64,000 nt of DNA, from positions 108,070,821 through 108,134,820 of the forward strand of contig NC_053392.1 of NCBI RefSeq assembly GCF_905171765.1. The letters run 5' to 3'. A program made the position numbers and the translations under genes. The notes beneath the pieces are model-generated. The model had not been told where the DNA came from, ran no database searches, and was given only the letters and a program-made list of their open reading frames with translations. Positions 33,251-44,878 of this stretch are shown here, one piece after another. The stretch is from Bufo bufo. Its lineage: Eukaryota; Chordata; Amphibia; Anura; Bufonidae. Within the stretch, counting starts at the first letter, position 1; each line of letters starts with the position of its first letter.

Positions 33251-34345
33251 GTCCAAGATACATATTGCAAAAACTCCAATACCAACTTAGTAGATTCATA
33301 TGGTCTAACAAACATCCAAGAATAGCAACAGTCATCCTAACCAGACACAAAAAACATGGAGGAATGGGACTACTTGATATAAGACTATACTACATGGCAA
33401 CCATACTGGACCACCCTAGGGCATTGTGTTATCCCACAAAAGACAAATTATGGGTAGATATAGAAAATAACATAATTAAACCTAAAGATTTACGTTCTGT
33501 ACTCCTGGCCTCTTTACAAAATAAAAAACCTCCCAATAATCTTCCCCACAATGAAAGCCACCATACAAGCCTGTAAATCCTATATCACAATGTGTTCCCA
33601 CCTCCCAATCCCAAAAAAATTGGATATCCCAATTCCAACTCTAGAACTACATATTCCAGACTTAACATTATCAACCTTGGTCCAAGCAGGACTATGCTCT
33701 ATCCAAAACCTATATAACGGGGAAACAATGCATAATTTTTTATTCTTACAAAATAAACAAGTTTGCACTTTTCTGAATAAAAATTATTTTACCTCACCTT
33801 CTGTCCCACCCCAATCATATACCTTTCTGACAAATCAAATTGGTACTACCTGGAAAGGGATAAAAATGTTTTATCTTCAACTCTCAGAACCCTATATGGA
33901 CTCCCATATATCCCACATAAAAAAAATGGGAAAAAGACCTAAATCTAGACATTTTGCTCTCGCAATGGAAAAAAGCATATGTATCATCAATAAGTAGCTC
34001 AGCATGTACTGAACATTATGAGGCGTTTTCTAAATTAATATATAGATGGTACTACACACCATATAGACTATCTAAGATATATGAAAACACGTCCAATATT
34101 TGTTGGAGAGGTTGAGGCCAAATAGGCACTCTTATCCATATATTTTGGGAATGCCCGTATATAATTGACCTATGGAAAGAAATCAACAACCTAGTCCATT
34201 CTGTAACAGGGTCGAAACTTCCTTTTACACAGGAAATATTTATTTTAAGATTAAATATAGACTCTCTCTCATTACCCCCAGAAAACAATCATCTGCCACA
34301 TACTTACAGATTCCCTCCAAGGTATTGCACAAAACTGGAAAACAT

Positions 34346-34379
<34 letters not shown>

Positions 34380-34500
34380 AATAATCAGGAAAATTAACAT
34401 TAATTGTAGGTATGAAAGGATAATTGCAAATAGTAACAATAGAGCACCTAAGCATAAAAAAATGGGCGCTATGGTGGTCCTCACCCTACGCTAAACTATT
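33251..34500 (+). pseudogene. LINE ORF2 C-terminal region (post-RT) fragment
   Basis: The reading begins at the end of the reverse transcriptase domain: LSRFIWSNKHPRIATVILTR then HGGMGLLDIRLYYMA, a signature of L1/Tx1 ORF2. It continues through PIPTLELHIPDLTLSTLVQA and, after frameshifts, a C-terminal IHIFWECPYIIDLWKE block near 34130-34180. That block corresponds to the cysteine/histidine region near the end of ORF2. Stops and frameshifts are present. The endonuclease and most of the RT are absent through 5' truncation. Confidence 0.82.
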
Positions 34501-34521
34501 AGATACTTAGCCTTATACATA

Positions 34522-35741
34522 CACTCACCTAAAGAATTATTAGGAACACCATACTAATATAGTGTTAGACCCCCTTTTGCCTTCAGAACTGCCTTAATTC
34601 AACGTGGCATTGATTCAACAAGTTGCTGATAGGATTCTTTAGAAATGTGGGCCCATATTGATAGTATAGCATCTTGCAGTTGATGGAGATTTGAGGGATG
34701 CACATCCAGGGCACGAAGCTCCCGTTCCACCACATCCCAAAGATGCTCTATTGGGTTGAGATCTGGTGACTGTGGGGGCCATTTTAGTACAGTGAACTCA
34801 TTGTCATGTTCAAGAAACCAATTTGAAATGATTCGAGCTTTGTGACATGGTGCATTATCCTGCTGGAAGTAGCCATCAGAGGATGGGTACATGGTGGTCA
34901 TGAAGGGATGGACATGGTCAGAAATAATGCTCAGGTAGCCCATGGCATTTAAACGATGCCCAATTGGCACTAAGGGGCCTAAAGTGTGCCCAGAAAACAT
35001 CCCCCACACCATTGCACCACCACCACCAGCCTGCACAGTGGTAACAAGGCATGATGGATACATGTTCTTATTCTGTTTACGCCAAATTCGGACTCTACCA
35101 TTTGAATGTCTCAACAGAAATCGAGACTCATCAGACCAGGCAACATTTTTCCAGTCTGCAACAGTTCAATTTTGGTGAGCTCGTGCAAATTGTAGCCTCT
35201 TTACCCTATTTGTAGTGGAGATGAGTGGTACCCGGCAGGGTCTTCTGCTGTTGTAGCCCATCCTCCTCAAGGTTGTGCGTGTTGTGGCTTCACAAATGCT
35301 TGCGGCATACCTTGGTTGTAACGAGTGGTTATTTCAGTCAACGTTGCTCTTCTATCAGCCTGAATCAGTCGGCCCATTCTCCTCTGACCTCTAGCATCCA
35401 CAAGGCATTTTTGCCCACAGGACTGCCGCATACTGGATGTTTTTCCCTTTTCACACCATTCTTTGTAAACCCTAGAAATGGTTGTGCGTGAAAATCCCAG
35501 TAACTGAGCAGATTGTGAAATACTCAGACCGGCCCGTCTGGCACCAACAACCATGCCACGCTCAAAATTGCTTAAATCACCTTTCTTTCCCATTCTGACA
35601 TTCAGTTTGGAGTTCAGGAGATTGTCTTGACCAGGACCACACCCCTAAATGCATTAAAACAACTGCCATGTGATTGGTTGACTAGATAATTGCATTAATG
35701 AGAAATAGAACAGGTGTTCCTAATAATTATTTAGGTGAGTG
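34522..35741 (-). mobile_element. Tc1-like transposon (cactcacctaaagaatt family), full length, 1.22 kb
   Basis: The termini are cactcacctaaagaattatt (34522) and its inverse ending at 35741, flanked by TA on both sides, inside the L1-Tx1 LINE. The transposase lies on the minus strand. The same family starts at 63243. Confidence 0.92.
34599..35593 (-). pseudogene. Tc1 transposase, one frameshift and one stop
   Basis: It begins MGKKGDLSNFERGMVVGARR with the paired helix-turn-helix (ISQSAQLLGFSRTTISRVYK). The catalytic domain has VAWSDESRF (first Asp), YFQQDNAPCHKA (second Asp) and SPDLNPIEHLWD (Glu). Compared with the copy at 63391, one base is missing near 35308 and a TGA stands where the other copy has Trp (near 35165). 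Otherwise the domains are complete to the C-terminus, about 330 residues in total. Two small lesions indicate a fairly young inactive copy. Confidence 0.9.
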
Positions 35742-36257
35742 TATACTTCCATACCAATAACCTCAGTGGAATTTATGTCCTCATTCCAATCCCTTTATAT
35801 TTAGTTTTCTTTTACTTTTAATATTTTTATCTTATCTCTCTTCCTAATTACTGTTTAATCACTTATAGACATTAGAAGGTTCAATCAATACTGTAAATGG
35901 ATACCTTTATTTATATCCATGGAATACAGACTGTAAGATTGTAGATTTGTGACTAAGGTCACTTGAATACCTGTTTATAACATTGTTTTCTTTTTTTTTT
36001 CTTTTTATGAAGTGTAAAACTATGTAAACAATTTTTTTATTTTATTCCCTTCTTTGTCTCTTACCTGCGTTTACTGGCAGGATAAGTCATACTTTATTGT
36101 TGATAAAATACCAATAAAGAACTATTGAAACAGAAAGTAATTAGGGCCTAATTGCCATTCAGTGGTGCAGTGATATACTCTAAAGGCCTGTTTGCTGTGT
36201 ATTAGTGATGAAATAAAAATATATTTGATCTAACATTTGGTTATTTGATCTAACCGT

Positions 36258-39200
36258 ATGTCAGATAGAGAAGTGCCAAGCCCGGCATAGGAAAGTGGCA
36301 GAGGCCTAAATGTTTCTGGCGCAGGCAGAGGTCGCAGCAGAGTAAGGGGGGCGTAGCAGCAGGGGTCGCAGCAAGAGAGGCCTGAGCTCCCGGCGTCATC
36401 TAGTGGTCGTGTCTTGACCAACAACCCAGCTGTTCTTGAATGGTTGACTCCGTCATCCACTTCATCCCAACTGACATCAGACACCCCCAGCCAAGAGTCG
36501 GTGGGTTCCTCTGACACGACGATTAGTTGGCATGGCCCGGGAGCAGTCTCTGTGCCCCCACCTGTCCTGAACCTTACTCTCTCATTTTCAGTTCCGTCAC
36601 CACGAGAAGTATTATATGCCGTAGGCTCGGCTCCACTTTTCAGCGAGGAAGATCTACTAGAGGGCAGTCAGCAGCTACTGCCCAGCCAAGATGTGGAGGA
36701 GACATCCGCCGCTTCCTCCGCTAGGCGGGCAAGTAGTGGTGAGGAGAGTGGCATGTGAACTGGTGTTGCGAGCGGTCAGGATCCTGACCCAAAGACGGTT
36801 GAGGAGGACATCAGTGACGTGCAGCCACTACTCGATGATGATGATGTAGCTGATCGCACATTTGGAAGCCGGGTGACAAAGGGGCTTCATCATCATCAGG
36901 AGAAGAGGGTGGCAGCTGCCCGTGAGCCAGCGGCGGAGCCAGCAAGTCGCTAGCGTGGCCGGGAGTCAGCAGGGTGGCAGCAGTGGGAGGTCAGGAGCCA
37001 AATGTGCCTGGGGTAGACCACCCACTTGGCGGGAGCCTACCTGCCCGAGAAGTAGCAGGTGCAGGGGTTCAAGGATGCAGCGACGGTAGCAGTCAGTCAG
37101 TACGTAGTGTTGGGGGTAAAATCACCTACTCAACGGTGTGGCAGTTCTTTTTTAAACCGCCGGAGGAGGTGAACATGGCCATATGTAGAATCTGTGGGCA
37201 GAAGGTGAAGTGTGGCCATGATGCCAATGTTTGCACCACGGCCCTGCGTCAACATATGCAGCGTCGCCATAATGTGGCCTGGGAGAACCGTGGCTCTGAA
37301 GTCTTGGTCCAGCCTTCCGCAGCAACTGCTGCATCAACCAGTGGCACACACCCGGTTTCAGGCAGTGAAGGCTCCACCACCTCAGCCGAAGGGAGCTGTC
37401 TGTCTTTCCCATCATCTGCTGGTCCTGATGCTCCTGCTCCTCCTACCCCTCATCACTCATTCCGTCAGCAATCGATCACCGAAGTGATTGCCAAGAGACA
37501 ACAGTATGCGTGCACTCATCCAACGGTGCAGAAGCTCAACGTGCTCCTGTCCAAGTTGCTGGTGCTTCAGTCCCTCCCTTTCCAAGTGGTGGACTCTGCA
37601 CCTTGCAGAAAACTGATGGCTTGTGCCGAGCCGAGGTGGAGAGTCCCAAGCCGTCATTTCTTTACCAAAAAGGTAGTACCAGCCCTGCACACACATGTAG
37701 AACAGAAGGTGGGCCAGTCCTTGAGCCTGTCGGTGTCTGCCAAAGTGCACGCCAGCGCCGACGTGTAGAGCTATAACTACGGTCAGGGACAATACATGTC
37801 CTTTATAGCCCACTGGGTCAATGTGGTTCCTGCACAGCCACACTAGCAACTTGTCCAGGTGACGCCGCTTCCGCCTCCACGTTGCTTGGCCTTTGGTCTA
37901 GCGACAATGTTCCCCTCTGCCTCCTCATCCTCCACCGTGTCCTCAGCCTCCACTGCAGGGACAATTCACAGTGCCCCTCCAACATACCACATGTGCAGGG
38001 CACAGCGGTGTCACGCTGTTCTGCTCCTCGTTTGCCTGGGTGAACAAATTCACACAGGGGAGGAACTGCTCCGTGTCCTTCAGCAAGAAATCGAATCCTG
38101 ACTTTCTCCATGACAACTGAAAATCCGAACCATGGTGACCGACAATGGAAAGAACATTTTATTGGCGCTGCGTCAAGGATGGCTGAGCCATCTGCCCTGT
38201 ATGGCACACGTGTTCAATCTGGTTGTCAAGCGGTTCCTGAAGTCTTCCACCCATCTGCAAGACATCCTAAAAATGGCCAGGAAACTTTGCATGCATTTTA
38301 GCCACTCATACACCGCAAAGCACAACCTCCTCGAGCTGCAGTGGCAGAACGGCATCCCCCAACATAGGCTTATATGCAATGTTTCTACTCGTTGCAATTC
38401 CACCCTCCATATGTTGGACTGACTGCATGAAAAGAGAAAGGCCATAAACGATTTCCTGATGATCCAAGCACACAGGAGTACTCCCCTGTGTAAATTCGAT
38501 GTCAGCCAGTGGCAGCTCATGCGTGACACCTACCGTTTGCTCAGGCCCTTTGAGGAGGCCATGTCATTTGTCAGTCACCATGACTACGGGATGAACGATG
38601 TCATTCCACTGCTTCATGTCCTGGAACAGATGCTGGTAAATCTGGCTGGTCAGGGGACTGGAGACGTGGCGCCTTGATCTCATGGCCACATGAGCCCTGT
38701 GGGGGCTGAACTGGAGGAGGAGGACATTGAAGCACAAGCAATGTGTAGCAAAATGGGTGGTTTTGCTACACAGGTGACAGGAGAGGAGGAGCAGGAGCAG
38801 CCAGAGGAGCTACTGAGCAATGAGGAAGATGAGGCAGAGGACTCAGACACACCGTGGCAGTATGCAGTGGAGATGAAGGCAGGGAGTCCTTCCGAGTCAC
38901 TTGTGCAAATGGCCCGCTGAATGCTCACTTGCTTGGGTAGTGACAGCCAAATTGTCACCATTCGGCAGAGGAAAGACTTCTGGCTCTCCACCTTGTTGGA
39001 CCCTCGCTACCAGTCCACTGGACTCATGTTCCACTGCCAAGGCTGCTGGGGAGGGGTGGGGTGGCAGAAGCAGTACCAGATCCATCAGCAACAGCCTGAG
39101 TCTACAGTCGCTGATAAGCAGCTTTCTTCACCCGCCTAGTGAAGAAACTACTCACCAGCAACTAGACGTAGAGCAGAACCTGAACCAGCAGGAGGTGGCA

Positions 39201-39472
39201 TACTTGGAGTACACCCTGCCAGCCATCATTTAAGATCCGCTGGACTACTGGGCAGTCAAACTGGATTTGTGGCCGAGTGTGCCCTGGAAAAGCTGTCCTG
39301 CCCTGCCAGTAGTGTGGCATCAGAGCGGGAGTTTAGTGTGGCAGGGGCCATAGTTACCCCAAGAAGAACTCACCTGTCCACCCAAAATGTGGAGAGACTG
39401 ACCTTTGTCAAGATGAATCAGCCGTGGATCAGCCAGGATTTCCACCCACCAATTCCTGATGCATCAGACTAG
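36258..39472 (+). pseudogene. hAT transposase relic e (BED finger, dimerisation domain)
   Basis: From the ATG at 36258 (MSDREVPSPA) the frame is broken by several TAG/TGA stops. A BED finger lies at about 37137-37265 (TVWQFFFKPPEE, ICRICGQKV, HMQRRHN). Then come RQQSITEVIAKR and FQVVDSAPCRKLM; YGQGQYMSFIAHWVNVV near 37780; VTDNGKNILLAL (38132); CMAHVFNLVVKRFLK near 38200; NVSTRCNSTLHMLD near 38380, where the usual RW is RC; WLSTLLDPRY near 38990; and the dimerisation domain at 39269-39420 (CPASSVASEREFSVAGAIVT). It stops at 39470. Many lesions, non-functional. Confidence 0.88.
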
Positions 39473-39599
39473 ATCATCCATGGTGCCACACCAACACTTT
39501 GACAAAAGAGACCGGCTTCTTCTGGTTACCTGACTCAGCTACTATTCTGATGCTGCCACCCGCCTGATGCCACACATCTGATGCAAAGTGTTTCTTCTT

Positions 39600-41610
39600 T
39601 CACCCACCATCTACAGCAGGTACTGGTATTGCCACCCACCTCCACACTATGTCACCTTGCCATTCTGTGGTATCCTCATGCTGCTGCCACCTCCACACTA
39701 TGTCACCTTGCCACTCTGTGGCCTCCTGATGCTGATTCCACCTTACCACTATGTCACCTTGCCACTCTGTGGTCTTCTGATGCTGCTGCTACCTCCACAC
39801 TCTGTCATTGTGCCACTCTGCGGCCTCCTGATGCTGCCGCCACCTCCACACTCTGTCATTGTGCCAATCTGTGGCCTCCTGATGCTGCCGCCACCTGCAG
39901 ACTCTGTCATTGTGCCACTCTGCGGCCTCCTGATGCTGCCACCCTCTCAACACCCTGTCATTGTGCCACTCTGTGGCCTCCTGATGCTGCCACCACCTGC
40001 AGACTCTGTCATTGTGCCACTCTGCGGCCTCCTGATGCTGCTGCCACCTCCACACTATGTCACTTTGCCACTCTGTGGCATCCTGATGCTGCCGCCACCT
40101 ACAGACTCTGTCATTGGGCCACTTGGTGGCCTCCTGATGCTGCCGCCACCTGCAGACTCTGTCATTATGCCGCTCTGTGGCCTCCTGATGCTGCCGCCAC
40201 CTACAGACTCTGCCATTGGGCCTCTCTGTGGTCTCCTCATGCTGCTTCCACCTCACTACTATGTCACCTTGCCACTCTGTGGTCTTCTGATGCTGCCGCC
40301 ACCTGCAAACTCTGTCATTGTGCCACTCTGCGGCCTCCTAATGCTGCTGCCACCTCCACACTATGTCACCTTGCCACTCTGTGGCCTCCTGATGCTGCCG
40401 CCACCTACAGACTTTGTCATTGGGCCACTCTGTGGCCTCCTGATGCTGATTTTACCTCACTACTATGTCACCTTGCCACTCTGTGGTCTCCTCATGCTGC
40501 TGCCACCTCCACACTATGTCAACTTGCCACTCTGTGGCCTCCTGAAGCTGCTGCCACTGACAGACTCTGTCATTGGGCCACTCTGTGGCCTCCTGATGCT
40601 GCTTCCACTTCACCACTATGTCACCTTGCCACTCTGTGGTCTTCTGATGCTGCTGCCACCTCCACACTATGTCACCTTGCCACTCTGTGGCCTCCTGAAG
40701 CTGCTGCCACCGACAGACTCTGTCATTGGGCCACTCTGTGGTCTCCTCATACTGCTTACACCTCAAAACTATGTCACCTTGCTACTCTGTGGCCTCCTGA
40801 TGCTGCTGCCAACTCCACACTCTGTCATTGTGCCACTCTGCGGCCTCCTGATGCTGCTGCCACCTCCACGCTCTGTTATTGTGCCAATCTGTGGCCTCCT
40901 GATGCTGCCGCCACCTGTAGACTCTGTCATTGTGCCACTCTGCGGCCTCTGATGATGCTGCCACCTGCAGACTCTATCATTGTGCCACTCTGCGGCCTGC
41001 TGATGCTGCCGCCACATACAGACTGTCATTGGGCCACTCTGTAGCCTCCTCATGCTGCTTCCACCTCACCACTATGTCACCTTGCCACTCTGTGGTCTTC
41101 AGATGCTGCCGCCACCTCCACACTCTGTCATTTGGCCACTCTGTGGCCTCCTGATGCTGCCGCCACCTACAGACTCAGTCATTGGGCCACTCTGTGGTCT
41201 CCTCATTTTGCTTCCACCTCACCACTATGTCATCTTGCCACTCTGTGGCATTCTGATGCTGCCACCACCTCAACACTCTGTCATTGTGCCACTCTGTGGC
41301 CTCCTGATGCTGTCGCCACCTACAGACTCAGTCATTGGGCCACTCTGTGGTCTCCTCATGCTGCTTCTACCTCACCACTATGTCAGCTTGCCACTCTGTG
41401 GTCTTCTGATGCTGCCGCCACCTCCAGACTCTGTCATTGTGCCACTCTGTATCCTCCTGATTCTGCTGCCACCTCCACACTCTGTCAATTGGTCACTCTG
41501 TGATCTCCTCATGCTGATTTTACCTCGCCACTATGTCATAGGGCCACTTTGTGGACTTCTCATGCTGTTCCCACTCTCCCCACTTCATGACTGTGCCACT
41601 ATTTAGCCCT
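39600..41610. repeat. Satellite, 60-bp unit, ~33 copies, downstream of hAT relic e
   Basis: The unit (ccactctgtggcctcctgat, gctgccgccacctgcagact, ctgtcattgtg) repeats for 2 kb starting about 130 bases after the transposase stop. At least three unit variants (cacactatgtcacc, gcagactctgtcatt, acagactctgtcattggg) are interspersed. Since 60 is divisible by three, frames of 487, 454, 184 and 155 residues stay open. They read as repeated DSVIVPLCGLLMLPPP-like text and are not credible genes. Confidence 0.9.
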
Positions 41611-42058
41611 TTTGGCTTGACTGACATCATCATTTTTTTGACCCTTCCTCTGATCTGTCAGAAGGAAGGCAAAATGAGACGTAAACGGATCCTCTCTGTG
41701 TAGCAGCTGTAAGGCCTGTGTGGTCCCATCAGAATTGGATTGTGATTTGGTAGCCAAAAGCAGGAGTGGGTACAAAACACAGAAAACTTGCAAATATTCT
41801 GTTCACATGTCATCTCTGTTTTGGATCCACTCCTGTTTTTTTGGGCATTAGCAATACTGATGGATTATTGACCAAATGCTGACCGAGTGAAGGCGGATGC
41901 TCTACAGACAGGATCCGTTTTTTGAGGGTTATTGTTCTGACAGATCAGAGGAAGGGCAAAATAATCAGTGACATCAACACAAACTTACTTCTGACACCCT
42001 CTCCACTCTGTTAGGGGCTCTACTTGTATAAGCATTTAATAGAACAGGTTATGTAGAC
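41611..42058. other. Unresolved palindromic stretch
   Basis: A block cttcctctgatctgtcaga near 41645 is repeated inverted near 41936 (tctgacagatcagaggaag), enclosing text with further internal inverse matches (ggatccactcctg). It is probably a small palindromic element. No gene is seen. Confidence 0.45.
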
Positions 42059-42059
42059 A

Positions 42060-42795
42060 TCTATGTGGAATCAGTGAAAATGCTTGTACATGCCTTCCTC
42101 ATCTCCCTCCTAGACTACTGCAACATTCTCCTCTGTGGCCTTCCATCTAGCACTCTCGCACCCCTCCAATCTATCCTCAACTCTGCTGCCCGACTAATCC
42201 ACCTCTCACTCTATTACTCCTCTGCCTCTCCCCTCTGCCAATCCCTTTACTGGCTCCCCATTGCCCAACGAATTCACTTCAAAGTACTAACAAATACATA
42301 CAAGGCCGTCCATAACCTGTCCCCTCTCTACATCTCTGAGCTACTTTCCCGATACATCCCCACACGCACTCTCTGATCCTCACAAGACCTCCTTCTCTCC
42401 TCTGCTCTTATCACCTCTTCTCACAATCGACTCCAAGATTTCTCCTGTGCATCCCCCATACTCTGGAACTCTCTACCCCAACATATCAGACTCTCACCTA
42501 CAGTGGAATCCTTCAAAAGAAACCTGAAAACCCACCTCTTCAGACAAGCCTACAACCAGTGACCCTGCTGCCTCTATACCGCCATGACCAACTTCACCCG
42601 CAACTACTGTGTCCTTCTCCCATACCATGTAGATTGTAAGCCCTCATGGGCAGGGCCCTCTCTCCTTCTGTACCAGTTTGTAACTCGTCTTGTTTATGAT
42701 TAGTGCAATTGTCTGTTTTATGTATGTGCACCGCTTATCATATGTACAGCGCTATGGAATGAATGGCGCTTTAATAATAAATAATAATAATAATC
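42060..42795 (+). mobile_element. CR1/L2-like LINE, 3' end only
   Basis: Codes for the C-terminal tail of ORF2: LVHAFLISLLDYCNILLCGL, LQSILNSAARLIH, SLYWLPIAQRIHFKVLTNTY, then after a stop at 42374 SSHNRLQDFSCASPILWNSL and SFKRNLKTHLFRQAYNQ. This arrangement is typical of CR1/L2/Rex-type LINEs downstream of the reverse transcriptase. The 3' end reads tacagcgctatggaatgaat, ggcgctttaataataaa and an (AAT)n tail to 42795. It is 5' truncated. No clear target duplication was found. Confidence 0.85.
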
Positions 42796-43029
42796 AGCTG
42801 ACGACGGTGTAAAAGGAGTGCGCTTCTTCTTGGCGCTAACATCAACCTGCAAGGCTAAGTTTATACTTGAGTTATTTGGTCAGTCTTGGCCCCATGACTG
42901 CCCAAATAAGTGAAGTGTGCAGTGATTCTAAGAGGGATGCCTGTCATTTGCATGTCATATGGACACACAGTATTATTTCACTACCACAGAAGACTCCCTA
43001 TGCGTGTTTCTGCAAGACACAGTGTTCTA

Positions 43030-43704
43030 CACCACTATAAATGCTCTCTGCAGCCAGGAAATAGCAATTTTTTAACGTAATTCGCCATAAATTTATTCAG
43101 ATCGAACCAAACTTTTCCCCAAAAATTAGGCGAACCGATGAATTCGGCGAACTGGTGAAACATATGGTGTAAGCCGGCAGCCGGCGAGCGTCCTTCATTG
43201 ACTGCGCCTGCGCCATATACTGAACGAGACGGCGCAGCCGCGAGACAGGGCCAGCAAGCGGAGACCAACGCTGCCTGGCCCTGTCAATCAAGTGTAGCAG
43301 GGTGCGGCCACAGGTGGGAGAACTGAGCCTCTAGGCACAGGATCAACGCTCCCCCTGCACCTAGAGGATCATTTTCATATTATAAAAGTTATTTTTTCTC
43401 AATAACTGCGGCACGCAGTAAGGTGGCACTAATATAGTTATGTTCAGCTGACATTAGTACATCACTAATGTTAGCCAGGTTAATAACCATTTTCCTGCTG
43501 ACAGAAACCCTTTAATACTGTTTGTATTTAGTCCTCAGTCACTTTGAAATTACTGCCATTTCTTCTTTAATAATACAAACATTAATCCTTTGATAAGTGC
43601 AAAGGAACACGCTTCATTATGAAGTTATTCATCACAAAACAAATTTCTTTGTTAAATTCGGAGAAGCAGCCAAATCAAATTTTTCATAACTTCATTCATC
43701 ATTA
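43030..43704. other. Right end region of hAT element e
   Basis: AT-rich text with several aattcg/cgaa motifs (ttaggcgaaccgatgaattc) like the subterminal regions of these hATs. A palindromic-element fragment is embedded at about 43290-43375 (gagcctctaggcacagg ... cctgcacctagaggatcatt), related to the copy at 62777-63009. No gene was seen. Confidence 0.5.
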
Positions 43705-43813
43705 TTCATAACCATTATATGTTCCATAAGACAGAACACAGAAACACAGAAAAGGGGGAAATCTGTCTATCATATGTCATCTCTGTGTAGCCTTCACTCC
43801 TGGTTTTACATAG

Positions 43814-44617
43814 TGTAGTACCTCAGAGCGGGCACTACCTTTCCTACACCGTGCTACTGTCTCTAATGGCTAGCAAGTAATGTCATTTGTGTATTTGATT
43901 CCATGGCCTTTGATATTGTGCCTTAATAACATTGCTATGTAACTTATGCATTGTATTACATGCACTGTGCCTGGTTATTCAGCAGGTGGCAGTGTATCTG
44001 ACAGAGATAGACCTTTAGATAGAATGGAACACCATTCCATTCTCCCCCCCTGTTGGACATGAAGTGGGCTTGTCCTGCTTCCTACCAAGGGAGGGGTTGC
44101 AGAAAGCTATAAGGAGTTAAGAGTTGGAAGGAGAAGAGACATGGAGCAGTGAGGGGAGCTCCCCCTCCTGAAGTAGGAGTCTTGCAGGGAAAGTAGTTCA
44201 TAGAGCAGCAAGACTTCTTTCAGTTTATGTACTGGGTATTACGAGGGGTTCAATGGCCAAAGGCACCCCACTCAAAAGTACCAGAACTGCTAGAAAGTAC
44301 AGATACCATACCGAAGCCAGAGATTAGCACAGAAGAGAGAGATAAAGTAAAGTTTTAAAGTTTACCTGCCAGTCTACCCCAAAACCTGTATTGTCTGGAT
44401 GCAAGTTTATTCAAGTAAAACTTTTGAACTTTACCAAGGCTGGACTCTACTTATTCTCCACCAACTACAACTCTCTTCTTTGAATGCTATGGTGCCTAAC
44501 CCTGGGGAGTGACGGTATCCAGGTAGCAGCACCATGACACACAAACTATTCCGGCAACATCACCACTCAGCATTCATAACACTGAGACCTCATCGGCCCT
44601 GTGGGTGACACGTTGCA
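43814..44617 (+). mobile_element. Solo LTR, 804 bp
   Basis: It begins TGTAGTACCTCAGAGCGGGC and ends GACACGTTGCA, flanked by atag on both sides (43810-43813 and 44618-44621). The ending is like that of the LTR at 8803-9892 and the length is similar, but the body is more diverged. No internal region or gene. Confidence 0.75.
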
Positions 44618-44812
44618 ATAGTAACATAGTAACATAGTTTGTAAGGCTGAAAAAATACATCTGTCCACCCAGTTCAGCCTGTTATCCTACAAGTTGATCC
44701 AGAGGAAGCCCAAAAAAAAACCTTGTGAGTTAAAAGCCAATTTTCCTCGTTTTAGGGGGGCAAAAATTCAGAGAGTTCCATAATTTCACCGATCTTACCA
44801 TAAAGAATCTCT
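44618..44812. repeat. Interspersed repeat fragment (atagtaacatagtaacatag)
   Basis: This text (taacatagtttgtaaggctg, cagttcagcctgttatcct, agccaattttcctcgtttta) is, as I recall, a common dispersed repeat in frog genomes. Its class cannot be told from this fragment. Confidence 0.45.
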
Positions 44813-44878
44813 GATGGAAATCAGTAAATCACTGATGGAAATCACTGACCAAACAATGAATATGTGAAAGTAGCTTAA

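Larger units (their letters stand above)
33251..36131 (+). mobile_element. L1-Tx1-like LINE, 5' truncated, with a Tc1 inside
   Basis: It is flanked by agaaaataatta (33239-33250) and agaaagtaatta (36132-36143), an 11-of-12 target duplication typical of target-primed reverse transcription. It ends ccaataaagaactattgaaa with a short A-rich tail. It carries the C-terminal part of ORF2 and a 3' UTR. A Tc1 element was later inserted at 34522-35741. Confidence 0.85.
31440..36235. repeat. Tandem repeat, ~145-bp unit, upstream of hAT relic e (twice interrupted)
   Basis: The block gggcctaattgcc occurs at about 31667, 31812, 33107 and 36145. After subtracting the solo LTR (31916-33056) and the LINE (33251-36131) with their target duplications, the spacing is 144-148 bases throughout. 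Other unit parts are tgcagtgatatactctaaag, tgtattagtggcgaaataaa and cttatctgttgaaaagcc. The last unit ends about 25 bases before the relic's start codon. Confidence 0.85.
31006..43704 (+). mobile_element. hAT element e, ~12.7 kb with nested insertions
   Basis: The left terminus is TAGAGATGAGCGAATGGAAT; the right terminus read inverted is TAATGATGAATGAAGTTATG. The flanks gtcacaac (30998-31005) and ttcataac (43705-43712) match at six of eight bases, plausible for an old 8-bp duplication. Inside: a 145-bp array, a solo LTR, an L1-Tx1 LINE with a Tc1 inside it, the transposase relic, a 60-bp satellite and a CR1/L2 LINE end. Without the nested pieces it is roughly 8 kb, close to element b. The pairing of the two ends is less certain than for element b. 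Confidence 0.6.

Noticed and set aside
39581..41044. A 487-residue open frame that could be taken as a gene
   Set aside because: It is encoded by a 60-bp tandem repeat; another frame of the same DNA is open for 454 residues and the minus strand is also open. No domain or start context.
42065..42376. A stand-alone small host gene of 104 residues
   Set aside because: The sequence matches the C-terminal tail of LINE ORF2 and is followed by a typical CR1/L2-like 3' end.
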